64,000 nucleotides of DNA from Mytilisepta virgata (GCA_028015205.1 CM051514.1:28102150-28166149); one strand, 5' to 3'; shown: positions 11,306 through 22,399, counted from the first letter of the stretch. The notes: generated by a model not told the origin, from the letters alone. Program-made: numbers and translations.

Positions 11306-12535
11306 TAGGCTGAGAAGTAGTATTATCAACAATAGAAACAAACCCATCAGACATAAAGGGTTTATAATCCTCCATGTAATCATAAAAACTGGACTTAAAA
11401 TGCTGACTCGGAGGACATTCCAACTTATTGGTAACACGGGGTGTCGTACAAGCACTAGACTTGGGTTTATTATCTCTTTCATTCTTCTTCTGGAGTCTAA
11501 AACAATCAGCCAGGTGACGATTTTTCTTACAATAAGCACCGGTTAGTGACTTCTTCTCAAAAGTATCAAATTTTGGACCAGACATATTAGAACTAAACTG
11601 ACTCTTATTCTGTGCAACAGGCTTACTATCAGTACGCTCAGTACTTTGATTTTTGTAATTTCCGCTTGAAGTATTAAAATTTTGACCTTTGAAACTTCTT
11701 TTATATGAAAGGGTATAATTATCGGAAACAACAGCTGCATCTTGCAATGTCTCAAACGTTTTGTCATCTAAATGTGTTTTAAGTCTAAATTAACACACTA
11801 CTTGAACTCTTCTAATAACATTAATTGTCTTATTTTATCAAAATTGTTATCTATTTTCTTTGACGTAAGCCATTTATCAAATAGATCTTCTTTTTCCCTT
11901 GCAAATTCAACATATGTTTGTGATTCAAACTTTTTGTAGGACCTAAATTTCTGTCTATATGCTTCTGGCACTAGCTTATAAGCTTTCAAAACTTACTGTT
12001 TAACAGTGTCATAATCAGACCTTTTTTCTGAAGAGAGTGCTGAGTAAATTTCAGCGGCCTTGCCCTCAAAAACACTTTGCAGCATTGTAGTCCAATAAGG
12101 CTTCGACCATTTCAAATTTTGAGCAATTTTCTCAAACTGTGGAAAAAAATTTTCAACCGTTTTTTCACAAAATTTGGGAACCAAACGTATAGTTTTGCTG
12201 CATCAAAATGTTCTGATTTTGACTCATATTTAGTTGCTTTCTACTTTGGCCATTTTTATTTTCTCCATCTCTAACCTTTTCCTCATTTCAAGTTCTTCCT
12301 GTTTTTCTTCATTTTCTTTTTCAAATTTTTTAATTTAAATTCATCTTCCTTTTCTAATTGTTTTAATTTAACTTCGTTTTCCAATTGTTTTTCCAAAGGT
12401 TTTAATTTAACTTCGTTTTCCAACTGTTTTCCCAATTGTTTTAATTTAAGTTCATCTTCCTTTTCTAATTCAAACTGTTTCAATTTAAGCTCATGTTCTA
12501 ATTCAAGCTGTTTTAATTTGAAAGCATCAACATTT
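11306..12535 (-). pseudogene. Gag with SCAN-like capsid and zinc knuckle
   Basis: Order on the minus strand: a Lys/Glu/Leu-rich coiled coil (12,535-12,283, repeats of LENEVKLK); a capsid segment (12,184-11,798) with FFPQFEKIAQNLKW, LLQ/LQSVFEGKA, SALSSE and LVPEAYRQKFR; a linker; then the zinc knuckle near 11,540-11,515 (YCKKNRHLADC, first Cys replaced by Ala). The capsid pattern matches the Gmr1-like gag region from which the vertebrate SCAN domain is thought to derive. Stops at 11,993 and 11,798 and a frameshift near 12,250 break it. It would form the structural particle of the element. Confidence 0.82.
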
Positions 12536-12779
12536 TCAGAACATCATCTACATATATATCGGAAAATGAAATTAAAGGACTGGGCTAGTTTCTTTTCTAT
12601 CCCATGCAGCAGCTCCTCTAAAACATTTAGCCTCATGAACAAGAACAAGTTTGCCAAAAGCGGCGCGCATGTTGTCCGCATTGAAAATTATCCTCCAAAC
12701 TCAACAAAGATGATATCAATGAGAAATTACAACATGTTAATAAATGTTCAAAGTATTCGTAGGACTATAGTACATTTAA
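12536..12779. other. Unassigned edge of the retroelement
   Basis: This short interval lies between the last gag-like residues and repeat block D2. It has no LTR, primer-binding site or tRNA-complementary 18-mer that I can see, so the 5' end of the element has been lost or replaced here. Confidence 0.5.
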
Positions 12780-13985
12780 GTATAGTATATGAAAATACTG
12801 CAGAAATAAAATGCATGAATTTAAAAAATGGAAGAGGAGTTTAGGTCATAATCTTTAATTCACATTTTTTTTAAATTGACCCCTGTTAGCTGGGCCCGTA
12901 GTTTTTGAAAATTAAAACTGTAGAACAGTATTAGACATCTACATGCAGTGTATGACAATAACTACACAGAAATAAAATGTATAAGTAAACGTAAAGCATG
13001 AAAGGGGAATTCAGGCCACACGAAACTGGCCAAGGATAGACTGTCAGACAGAGGGGTCGGTAACGATTTCCGTGAACTATGTTTGACATTTTTCCAGTAA
13101 AATGGTTTGAAATTAAGTCGATTCTCAAACCTTTTACCAAATAGGCAAAGAAATCAGAGAATACACAGCTCTATTAGCTCGATTGACTTTATTACTGCAA
13201 AATAATTATTTTAGGATGACATGTCAAGGGTTCCAAGCAAACAAGAATACCCTATTGAACACAACAGGACCACATTCAGGAGAAATACTCGGGTATCACC
13301 CAAACATTAAAAGATTGACATTATAACAAGAGGAGACTTTAAATAATTCTATTAAGTAAATTTCCTTGTCAACGTTTGAAGAATTTCGTCATTGAAATTG
13401 TGAAAAAGAATGGAAGGCATGAATTATTTAATCATAATAAAGATCCTTTAGATAAATGGGTTGACATTTTTTTTAAACATGTCATAAAAGCTTGACATTC
13501 CAAATGCCTTACCTCTTGAAAAATTTAGCCAGAAGTGATAAAGGGCCAGAGGTTATCTTCAAATTTCTCCACTGAAAATAATAGTACAAACAAAACAAGA
13601 TTGTTTTCAGAATTTATCATGAACTATTAAAAATTGCCTTCTAGAATTCAGCACTGGTATGGAGCGCGTACTTGTAATCCGTAAAAGAAAACTAAGAAGA
13701 GAAAAGAAAAATGACATGTGAACATATACATATATTCGGATGTATTTGATTTTAATAATATATATGAGTAATATCTGAATAATTGATATAATATTTTTAT
13801 ACAGTATGCCCAACTTAACCGTCATTTCAAACAAAAAAATATTGCATTTCCTCATTTGTTCGTATCTAAATTTTTCAACTGCATGTTACTATATCTTTCC
13901 AACTGAATGCAATGTCTTTTTAAATGCTTCCCTATAAATATTTTTTTGTCACCAAATTAACAGCAATTGTTATTACATCTACATC
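12780..13985. repeat. Duplicated block D2, copy 1 (partner ~48,880-50,092)
   Basis: Long collinear similarity with the partner: GAAGAGGAGTTTAGGTCA, GGGGTCGGTAACGATTTC, GAATACCCTATTGAAC, CTCCACTGAAAATAATAGTA, ACTGAATGCAATGTCTTTTT and GCAATTGTTATTACATCTA all recur in the same order and orientation. Family A repeat sequence is embedded at the left. No open frame is shared by both copies, so this is a non-coding repeat or old segmental duplication. Confidence 0.8.
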
Positions 13986-14220
13986 CTATATTAGTATAAG
14001 TGTTGTTCTATTTCTTATATGGGGATTTAACTTTACAATTGATTGCACCTCAACTAGTTGTTCGAATAAATTTCCCATATATTCTAGTGTCTTTTCTATC
14101 TTAACCTTTTCCACGTTCTGATTGCTGTTTTTCAAGTCTCCTAGTCATTGTATAAAACAGCAGAGCCATATATTGTTTTCAGAAGTAAGTAAAGGTTGTA
14201 ACGCACAGTACGGATCATTT

Positions 14221-14560
14221 AAAACATCACCCTCCAGCGGACATTTGAAACAGAGATTATGATCGTTCCAAGTTAACTTAGGCCAGAGATTATGACTGCT
14301 TAGTTTGGTCATAATCTCTGCGTAAAGTTAACTTGAGGACAGAAATGGTCCTAATGACTGTTCTAAGGACCACGACCAGGACCACGTCTGGTTTCGTCCT
14401 TAGGACGGGGCATGCGCACTAAGTTTGTTCTGATGACCGTTTTCGTCCTTATTACCAAATCCATCTCTGCTTCAGGACGGTGCATACGTAGAATACCAAA
14501 GGTACTTGAATTTTTTGAAACTGGTCATCAGTACGGCGCATGCGTAGTTTAAATTATTTC
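14221..14560. repeat. Hairpin-rich inverted-repeat segment
   Basis: A perfect 13-bp stem with an 11-base loop lies at 14,284-14,320 (CAGAGATTATGAC ... GTCATAATCTCTG). The pairing extends outward through AGTTAACTT motifs, and a further half copy lies just left at about 14,251. Further right, GGACGAAAACGG/CCGTTTTCGTCC and GCATGCGCA-type motifs repeat in both orientations. It looks like a short foldback element; no coding content. Confidence 0.55.
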
Positions 14561-14916
14561 AATCAAAATAATTAATATGATTCCAAGACGTTCAGCTGAT
14601 TTTGTTAAAATGTTTCGTGTCAATTGCAGTACGCAGACTATGACAAAATTATTCGTATTTTAGTATATATAATGTTAAAGAAACTGGTTTTTCATTATTT
14701 TTTTAACTTTAACATCTTTATCTTGTTTTTTCAATGTTTTTATTTATCATACAATATTATCCTACTTACGGAATACGAAATTGCATTTAAAAGAATATAT
14801 TTGTTTATTTGGTTTTTTTATATATATTTATCATTATTTCCTTTGGCCCATTTTATTCCTGTTTCTTTTTATTATATTGTAATTACTAGGTTCGATCTTT
14901 TTTTTAGATATTTTGT

Positions 14917-16505
14917 TTCTATCAGATTGTGTGATATAAGATTAATGTGATTTGTTATATTGATATTTTTTTATAAAGTAAAAATACAAGACTTTCAAAC
15001 CTGAAATATATATATATCTTATGTTTTTATGAAGTTCTGTCATGAATTTAGTTCAAACATTTCTTATGGTATCTTAAAAGATGTCTCTGTGACTTACCGT
15101 AATACATTTCACTGTGAAAAAACACAGAATTTAGCTTTTCAACCAATAATATGTTGATACTAAATAAAATTAAAACTGATCAATATAAGACAAAAGTTAT
15201 TTTTGTTTAAACAGAAGTGTTTTTTAAAGTTAAAATACAAGTTTCAAATTTGAGATGTACTTATTTTTATACCTTTAGGAATTTTTCACATGAATTTAGT
15301 TCATAAATTTTCTTCGATCTCTTAAAAGTTTTCTCAGTCACCTAGCGTCATATTTGTTTGATAAAAAACATTTAGATTTCACAGTGAAAAAACACAAAGG
15401 TTAACTTTTCAAACATACGGTATCTAAAAAAGTCTTTTGCAACTTTCTGATGGAAAATATTTCAATTTAACAGTGAAAAAACACAAAATTTAGCTTTTCA
15501 ACCAATTTTAGGTTGATACTTAATCAAATTCAGCTCTATGAGAGTGTAGGAGGGATATATGACAAAAGTGATTTTTGTTAAAACAGGTGTGAAATTTAAA
15601 GTGAAAACATTATTTTCAAACGTAATGGGAGCATATTTTATACTTTTAGGAATCTTTGACATGAATTTAGGTAAAACAATTTATACGGTATTTAAAAAAA
15701 ATTTTCTGCTACTTACAGTAATACTTGTGTGTAAATATATTAAATTTTACAATGAAAAAACACAACCGTTTTCAAACATTTTTAAGATGATACTTAGTTC
15801 AATTTCGCCATTATTTAAAGAAAAAAATACAAGTTTCTAACATTTTATATGCTTATTTTTAATTTCAGTAATTTTTTATAGAACTTTAGTTCATACATTT
15901 GTTACAATATCCAAAGAAACCTCTCTGTGACTTACCGTAGAACTTTTTTGATGAAAAATATTTCAATTTCACTGAAAAAAAACACCCAAAAATTTAGTTT
16001 TTGCACCAACTTTGGGTTGATATTTAATCAAATTCACATCTATCAGACTGTGCGATATATGACAAAAGTGATTTTTGTTAAAACAGATGATTTTTTTAAA
16101 ACTTAAAACACAGAGTTCAAACTTGATGGTTACATATTTTTTATTATTAGGAATTTGTTATATGAATTTAGCTCAAAAACGTTCATACGGTATATCAAAA
16201 AGCTTCTCTACAACTTACCGTAATACTTGTTTGATAAAAATAATTTCATTTTACAGTGAAAAAAAAACGAAACAGTTAGCTTTTCAAACATATACATAGG
16301 AAGATACATTGTTAAATTTAGCTAAGTATTTAAGCTGGTGCGATATAAAAAAAATTGCGATTTTTGCAAGAATGCTACTGTTTAAAAAGACAAAACACAA
16401 GTTTCAAACTTGATGGGCACATATATATATTTTATACTTTTAGGAATTTTGACTTGAATTTAGCTAAACAAATTTCATGCAGTATATTGAAAAGCTTCTG
16501 GTAAA
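14917..16505. repeat. Decayed tandem array, ~5.5 units of about 260-300 bp
   Basis: Each unit carries, in order: CAAGTTTCAAACTTGATGG-like, TATACTTTTAGGAATTTTGAC, ATGAATTTAGCTCA, GACTTACCGTAATAC, CAGTGAAAAAACACAAA, TTAGCTTTTCAA, GGTTGATACTTAATCAAATT, and TATGACAAAAGTGATTTTTG. Units begin near 14,985, 15,236, 15,610, 15,828, 16,100 and 16,396 (last one partial). The array stops abruptly at about 16,505, where the glycine-rich gene's downstream block begins. Unit divergence is high, so it is old. Confidence 0.8.
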
Positions 16506-16996
16506 AGAATCGTACACATGTGCTATAGTTATTCATTGGATGTGTATAACATTGCAAATTATGACTCCCCGGGAGAGCTCGAAAATGTGAACAGGCGCGG
16601 CAATAATAAAAATGTTTGCATGGTGATTCTAAAACTGAAAAAGTAAAACCCAAACCAAAAAGAAGTTTTATTTTTAAAATGTTGCATTAATACTAGAACA
16701 AATACTACCGCAAAGTTCAAACTTACTACCTGGAAGATCATTATGTCTGAAAACATAATTCCAGTTTTCTATAATTCAATTGTTATATACTTGTTGTCGC
16801 CCTAAATTCATACACAACAACAACATATTTGCCATTTGCTAACAAAATGTTGTAAAAGATATTTCTTGCACAAATAATTCTGTACAAAGTATGACCATTA
16901 AGGTAGTAGAATACAAGTTATAACTTGTAATAAAGTCCTTAAGAGTCATTCAATTTTAATATAATTAGAAATATAAATATAAAGAAAATCACAACA
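16506..16996 (-). repeat. Downstream block of the glycine-rich gene, copy 1
   Basis: Closely matches 22,800-23,280 and in part 23,660-23,880 and, inverted, 45,440-45,600. It includes TTGTTATATACTTGTTGTCG, CAAGTTATAACTTGTAATAA (an almost perfect palindrome) and AATATAAATATAAAGAAAATC. A 65-codon minus-strand frame (16,756-16,559) is open here and in the 22.85-23.05 kb copy. The block is cut at 16,505 by the tandem array. Confidence 0.75.
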
Positions 16997-17193
16997 CTAA
17001 TGAATGAAACTATTACCATAGTCCGTTTCCTCCCCATAACCTCAATATCCTCCGTAGCCTACTTTACGACCTCCTCCATTACCTCCTCCATAACCTCCGT
17101 ACCCACTTACTCCATACCCTCCTTCACGACCTCCTCCATTACCTTCTCCATAACCTCCGTATCCACTTACTCCATCGCTTCCTTCGGGAGGGA
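16997..17193 (-). pseudogene. 3' remnant of a glycine-rich secreted protein gene
   Basis: Minus-strand translation from about 17,193 gives GSDGVSGYGGYGEGNGGG, a second GVSGYGGYGGGNGGGR repeat, then GYGGY and TGA at 17,042-17,044. It is collinear with the end of the intact gene at 23,944. After the TGA the frame stays open for 14 codons (ending DYGNSFIH) to TAG at 16,997-16,999. No signal peptide or upstream exon is present: at the 5' side the sequence runs directly into LINE-derived DNA. It is a truncated paralog, probably not expressed as a secreted protein. Confidence 0.75.
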
Positions 17194-17224
17194 AAACCGG
17201 GTAAAATTAAAAGAAATGTTATAA

Positions 17225-18281
17225 TCACTGATTCTTTGGAAGGGGTCTAAAATTTCCACATGTGGAATCTTTCTGCAAGTCTTTAAAAATGTAATGGTTG
17301 CATAGATTGCTAATCCCCTAAATATGTCTCCATGGAAAACAATACTAGCTAACACGATTGAGAAATATGGGGGAGATAACATTTTATTCTTGCATAGAGA
17401 GGGTTTAGAATATATCTCTGGAAGGGTTAATCCCTTCTGGAGGGATGTTCTACTTAACTTTATGACATTATATCCAAAATAAATTGAGCATGAAGAACCC
17501 CAAAATAATGGGAAAATATCTTGAGTCAACCCATCTGGCAAAACCTAAAAATAAAAATAAATGGCACATTTTTTATAAATAAAATGAAATATATTGTGAA
17601 AAATCGTTCTTTTTCATAAATGATTTTTTTTTTCTAGAAATAAATTATTAACTTATGAAGAATTTCAAAATTGATACAATAATATAAATTATTGTGTGTA
17701 ATTCCAATGAATGGAAGAGAAATCTTTTGGGACATAAACAACTAGATGATGTTGAAAATATTTATGTGGGTATGTTTAAAAAAGATAAAAAACCAAGTAA
17801 ATGCTTTTATATTTTGTTTATAGATGGTTTCAAAGAAACTCCAGAAAAGGCACAAAAATTGGAAGTTGATTTGGGTGAGGACATTGATGACTGGGATAAC
17901 ATATTTTCAAACCTTTTTTATATAACCAAAAATACTTAGTATCAAAACTTTCAGCATAGGTTAGTGCATAGAATCATGGCAACATATACTCTTCTTTATA
18001 AATGCGGCCTGAAGGAAACTGAGCTATTTTCGTTTTGTCAGAAAACAAGGGAAATTTTGATACACTTCTTTAGGGATTGCACTTACACTAAAAATGTATG
18101 TATTGCTTTTGTAGATTTTTTGAGAAAATGCAATACAGTTAATCATGCTATTTTAATTATGAAATACTATTTATATAAATGTAGATGTACAGGTAATAAA
18201 CCAAATATAAAATCATGTTTAGAATATTTAAAATATTGTATAAATATAGAAAAAATCAGTACTTTTTTGTCTCCCTTATAA
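17225..18281 (+). mobile_element. Non-LTR retrotransposon (LINE) 3' fragment
   Basis: Plus-strand frames encode the C-terminal end of a LINE ORF2-like protein. Landmarks are ISPWKT-like NMSPWKT, LEYISGRVNPFWRDVL, then from 17,694 onward WDNIFSNLFYITKNT, a TAG, and in the same frame FQHRLVHRIMATYTLLYKCG and a degenerate zinc-knuckle-like region (FSFCQ ... HFFRDC). This WxxIF / HRIxAT / C-terminal CxxC-H-C layout is the usual tail of LINE reverse transcriptases. Frameshifts near 17,480-17,690 and the nonsense codon at 17,937 show decay. Nothing of the endonuclease or RT core remains. Confidence 0.8.
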
Positions 18282-19010
18282 AACAAGATTTTTTCTTTAA
18301 AAAATGGATGCAAATAGAAAATGTCCTCGGTGATTAAGGTGGATGCCTATAGATATAGCTTTTTTTTTCTACCTGATGAATTTTTAAACATACTTTGCAT
18401 TGAGCTCTTTTAAAATGATAAAAAAATAGCATGTCACCAGGTTCGATTCCATGGTAACGGTATCCAAAGTTGGAATTTCCATTGTATTAATAAATACATA
18501 CCCGAAGTAATAATTATAGATTTTTTTAGAGCCTTTGTAAGTAAAATGACAGTTTGTTCTGCCGTTATCACATACATACTGTCTAAAAAGTAAATAGAAC
18601 ACAAATAATGGCATTGGTAAGCATATCTATTAATTTCTGACCTAATGCATTCACCATAGCAACACACAAAAAACGAAGATTTCTGTAAAAATTTCTGTTT
18701 TCCTTGAATTTCCAAAAAATTGGTTCAATGAATTTTTTGTAGGATTTGACATATGATAGTCCAAACAATGTGCTTTCAAATAATAAACAGAAATATATGG
18801 GTGACCAGACTATTTTGGGAACTATACACATGTTTGTTACCCCACGGAAATAGAAATAAATGGCATTTTTCTGTCTATATTTATAATTATGTACACAATG
18901 TGGCATATATGGTGAATTTTTTCTTAAACATGCATAATTTTTATTGGATATTTATAATGTGAGAATCAAATAAAAGATATTTCAAATTTCTGTCAACATT
19001 CGGTTACCAT
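18282..19010. other. No gene seen
   Basis: AT-rich sequence after the LINE fragment. Minus-strand frames of 76-107 codons overlap one another in different frames and have no recognisable domains or convincing splice sites. A GGTTCGATTCC box at 18,440 lacks a matching box A, so it is not a tRNA. Confidence 0.55.
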
Positions 19011-19019
19011 GACAACAGG

Positions 19020-19890
19020 TGATACCAGTTACCACAGGGTTCAAAGTACGGCTGTGGTGGCCATCTTGGTTGATAGTTTGAGTCAACGGACACAATTCTG
19101 AAAGAGGACCCATCTAAGGTCCATTGCTGCTAAGTTTGGTTCCAACCTCTCGGTAGTTCCAGACAAGAAGATTTTTTAATAAATTTTCCATAGGGTCCAA
19201 TGTTATGTTCAGCTGTGGCGGCCATCTTGGTTGATATTCTAGGTCATAGGACATATTTCTGACAGACGACCATCTACGAACCATAACAGTCAAGTCCGGT
19301 TCCAACTGGCTCAGTATTTTCAGACAAGAAGATTTTTTAATGAATTTCCCATAGGGTCCTACGTTAAACTAAGTTCGGGTGTGGTGGCCATCTTTGTCGG
19401 AGGGTAGGGCCATCAGACACAATATTGAAAGAGGACCCCCTTATGACCATTCCACCAATTTGGTTCTAATAGGGTAAGTAGTTTTAGACAAGAAGATTTT
19501 TATGGGAATTTCCAATAGGGTCCTATGTTAAACTAAGTTCCGCTGTGGCGGCCGTCTTGGTCAGATGTCGGGAACCTCGAACGCAATTTTGGAAGGAGAC
19601 TACCCAAGGATCATTTCCGCAAAGATTAGGTGAGATTGCCATACTTAGCTTCAACGGAGATTTTAAAAATTTGGACTCCCCTTTTTCTATTTTTAGATTT
19701 GCCGCCATCTTGGTCAAAGGTTGGGGACACCGGACATAATTTTCGAAGGGGACCACTCAAGGACCACCAAAGTGTGGTCCAAATGGCCCAGTGGTTTCTG
19801 AGGAGAAGATTAAAATGTGGTTTGTGGACGATGGACGACGGACACTAAGTGATGAGAAAACTCACATGACCCTTCGGTCAGGTAAGCTAA
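19020..19890. mobile_element. Dispersed element W, copy 1 (internal ~165-bp tandem modules)
   Basis: Five diverged modules (about 19,044, 19,213, 19,376, 19,542, 19,699) each contain GTGGCGGCCATCTTGG, GGACACAATTCTGAAAGAGG, CCAAGTTTGGTTCCA-like and AGACAAGAAGATTTTT. The right terminus has GACGACGGACACTAAGTGATG, then CTCACATGACCCTTCGG and CAGGTAAGCTAAAA. This terminus is shared by the copies at 32.29, 33.34 and 42.98 kb. I recognise it as an abundant non-autonomous bivalve repeat; the superfamily is uncertain. Reading frames through it are by-products. Confidence 0.78.
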
Positions 19891-19894
19891 AAAT

Positions 19895-20045
19895 GAAAGA
19901 AGAGTTTAGGTCACAAGTTTGAATTCAAAATTTTCGTAGTTCGACTCCTGTGGTCCCCTTGTTTAGAAAATCAAAATTCTTAAACCTTATTGCGCATCTA
20001 CAGGTAGTATGCAACCATTCTATATAGAAACTAGAACTGTATTGA
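19895..20045. repeat. Dispersed repeat family A copy
   Basis: Contains GAAGAGTTTAGGTCACAAGT and AAACCTTATTGCGCATCTAC, matching the window start and 48.95-49.05 kb. It directly abuts the end of element W. Confidence 0.65.
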
Positions 20046-20079
20046 AAGGGACTAATACACACCGAAGCAACATATCTGT

Positions 20080-20400
20080 GTTGAAGCCTACACAAAGTTT
20101 AAATCATCATATTTTTCAAACTACTGGCCCAACCAGAAAATCCTGACAATATGCATAAGATGATCTAACACTCTATACAGTTTCACGAGAATCATGCAAG
20201 TAATGTAGGAGAAATTGCAATTGCAGACAATATATGGAATGATGTTTTGTTAGAAAATGCCACAGTCCAAACAGCCATATCTTTTACATCTATTGTCCAA
20301 ACATAAATTCCTGATAATGTGCACATCTCGATATAGTGATCTAACTTTCCTTAAAGTTTCATGAGAATCATGCAAGTAATGTAGGAGGAGTTGTGAACAA
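20080..20400. repeat. Two-unit tandem repeat, ~180 bp
   Basis: TTTCACGAGAATCATGCAAG...TAATGTAGGAG at about 20,190 recurs as TTTCATGAGAATCATGCAAG...TAATGTAGGAG at about 20,360. Each is preceded by a 'tgtccaaac/ggcccaacc...aaattcctgataatgtgca' segment. Non-coding and typical of mollusc repeat consensus tails. Confidence 0.65.
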
Positions 20401-20629
20401 ATATAATTCGAACAAAAATATAACATAGAAGGTGCCCTTTAGCATTATATGGTTTAGTTTCTGGTTTGCTAAATTTCAGATATTCTTTTCTGAAACTACT
20501 TGACCAATGGATTCGAAAGCTCTCAAGAATGATCACTGCATGGTTTTAAGCTGCCAATTGGAAAGCAAATATTGTCAGTGCCCGAATTAGTTAACATGGG
20601 CTTTTCTGGTTTGTTAAATTTCCTATAAC

Positions 20630-20945
20630 ATTCTGTATGTAGATGCACAATAAGGTTTCCAAAACTTGTTGCCCTCAGGGGTTGAATTTTGAAAATTGGG
20701 AATTTAAGCTTGTGACCTAAACTCTTCTTTCATTTTTCATTTTGTGTATTTAATTTCTGTACAATATTGTCACACACTGTATATAGATGCGCAATAAGAT
20801 TTTAGAATTTTGATTTGGAATTATAAGCTGGTGACTGAAACTCTCCTTTCGTTTTTCATGTTATGCATTTTATTTCTATACAGTATTGTCATACACTGTA
20901 TGCAGATTGATGCACAGTAAGGTTTTTGATTTTCCAAAAATTGGA
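20630..20945. repeat. Dispersed repeat family A, three short tandem copies (reverse orientation)
   Basis: CTGTATGTAGATGCACAATA, CTGTATATAGATGCGCAATA and CTGTATGCAGATTGATGCAC recur at about 125-130-bp spacing, each preceded by a TACAATATTGTCA-like stretch and followed by AAGCTTGTGACC-like sequence. This is the reverse orientation of the copies at 1 and 48.9 kb. Confidence 0.68.
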
Positions 20946-21374
20946 CCTGATTTCAGAGATATGATTCATGTGAGAGAGGTGCATAGGGATACATCAAGTG
21001 GGGAGTGTGGGGATAGCTGTCGTTTCCGACTGCTTCAATCTAGGTTATAAAAATTATAAACTGGACACAATGTCCATTGACACCAAATTTTAAAATGGAT
21101 GTCAAACAAAATCCAGGGAGCAATACAGACCCCTGCAACACTCTAATTTTACTCATAACAGCTGTGTTGGTCCTATACATCAGGGAAATAGATTATAATA
21201 TCATATATTGCCTGAAATATTAAAAGTGAAAGCAGACAAGTTAGAAACTAGATACATGTGTCGAATGCCTGTGAATTAAGTAAGTCTGGTTTATGAATTT
21301 TAAATGTTTATGATTTTGTGTGTGGATTTCTGTTTTTGTATATAGTTGAACAAGATATGTCAGGATACTGTATC

Positions 21375-21466
21375 CACAGGCACTTTTTTCTGTTAAAATA
21401 AATACCATATATCCTTATAATAACATAAGGATATATGGTATTGTTTAACAGAAACAAGTACCTGTG
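21375..21466. repeat. Long near-perfect hairpin
   Basis: The left arm 21,375-21,418 and right arm 21,425-21,466 pair over 42-44 bases with a 6-base loop (AATAAC). The inner 18 bp is perfect (AATACCATATATCCTTAT and its complement); the outer part has a 2-base bulge and two mismatches. It could be a minimal foldback element or a hairpin RNA precursor; no flanking target duplication is evident. Confidence 0.8.
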
Positions 21467-22399
21467 TCTGCCATGGCCCCACAATGTGCCTAATGTAAAA
21501 TAAACTCCTTAAAGTACAAACTGTTACAGGAGTAACTGATTATTATCTGTTTGACATCTTACATTTGTCATAATTTATATGAACATATAACATAAAGATT
21601 ATTTTATCATTCCTCCTTGTCCTTGATTTGTGGTCTTTGACTGAAGTCAGTAAAGAAATTGTACATTCAACTCTCCAAAGTACAGGCAACTGTAGAATAC
21701 ATTTAAACAGCAATGCACTGTAAGTAAAACAATTGAAACAAGCATTGCTTTATGAATGGATTTTTTAACTCTTTTTGAGACCCCTATCTTGTGGATGAAC
21801 TTCGACAGTGATTCACGTTGAACCATTTGTTTTGATGGGAGACGTTTGCGCTAGAGAAAAAAACGCAGGCGGAACATAATTGCATATATCCCTTTGGTAT
21901 AATTTTCTTGACTTTACTTATACGTAACATTAATTTTCACATTCTCGGTTCAGTGTCTTTAAATGGTGCCAATTATTCAGTCAAATTATATAATTTTCTT
22001 AAAATTTTATTAAAATTAATGTTTTTTGAAGAGGTTACTAAGGGAAGTATTTAACTTTTTTAAAATTGTAATGCCATAGAGAATGTGATCGATTGTTTAC
22101 CAACACTAGACGACAACAAAACTGTTATCGCGAGATTGAAATATAGGCGATATATCCAATGACTAAAATCGGAAACCAGCCTGACATCAGTCAAACGGGG
22201 TTCTTTCCCGTGGTATCGGAAGTTACCTTAAGCACATTGATGATATTAACTTTATAACAATATTAGATTTTCTGTTCTTGGGAAAATGAAATAGATATAT
22301 GGCTTATTTATCTATGTGATTTAACATTGTATCTTTTCCTGACACGTCTCAAAATAAACAAATTACAAAAAGTACATGTATCATGCACAAAAATATCAG
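21467..22399. other. No gene seen
   Basis: No exon-like frame, repeat or RNA gene was identified between the hairpin and the downstream block of the glycine-rich gene. Confidence 0.5.

Larger units (their letters stand above)
5840..12535 (-). mobile_element. Decayed Gmr1-like Ty3/gypsy LTR retrotransposon
   Basis: Read on the minus strand, the element runs: coiled-coil N-terminal gag (12.5-12.3 kb), capsid, zinc knuckle, protease active site (11.29 kb), integrase (10.2-8.86 kb), reverse transcriptase (8.79-7.9 kb), RNase H (7.85-7.46 kb), polypurine tract (6.51 kb) and 3' LTR (6.50-5.84 kb). Integrase upstream of RT is the hallmark of Gmr1-like elements, a Ty3/gypsy lineage with Ty1/copia-like gene order. 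Frameshifts, nonsense codons, an integrase deletion and an inserted DNA transposon make it inactive. No 5' LTR or primer-binding site is visible beyond 12.5 kb, so it is truncated or rearranged at that end and no target duplication can be assigned. Confidence 0.88.

Noticed and set aside
14917..16505. Possible CRISPR-like or multicopy RNA array
   Set aside because: Units are long, diverged and lack short identical repeats with unique spacers; this is a eukaryotic tandem repeat.
18430..18460. Box B-like GGTTCGATTCC near 18,440
   Set aside because: It is part of a short GTTACCAT/ATGGTAAC inverted motif, not a tRNA; no acceptor stem.
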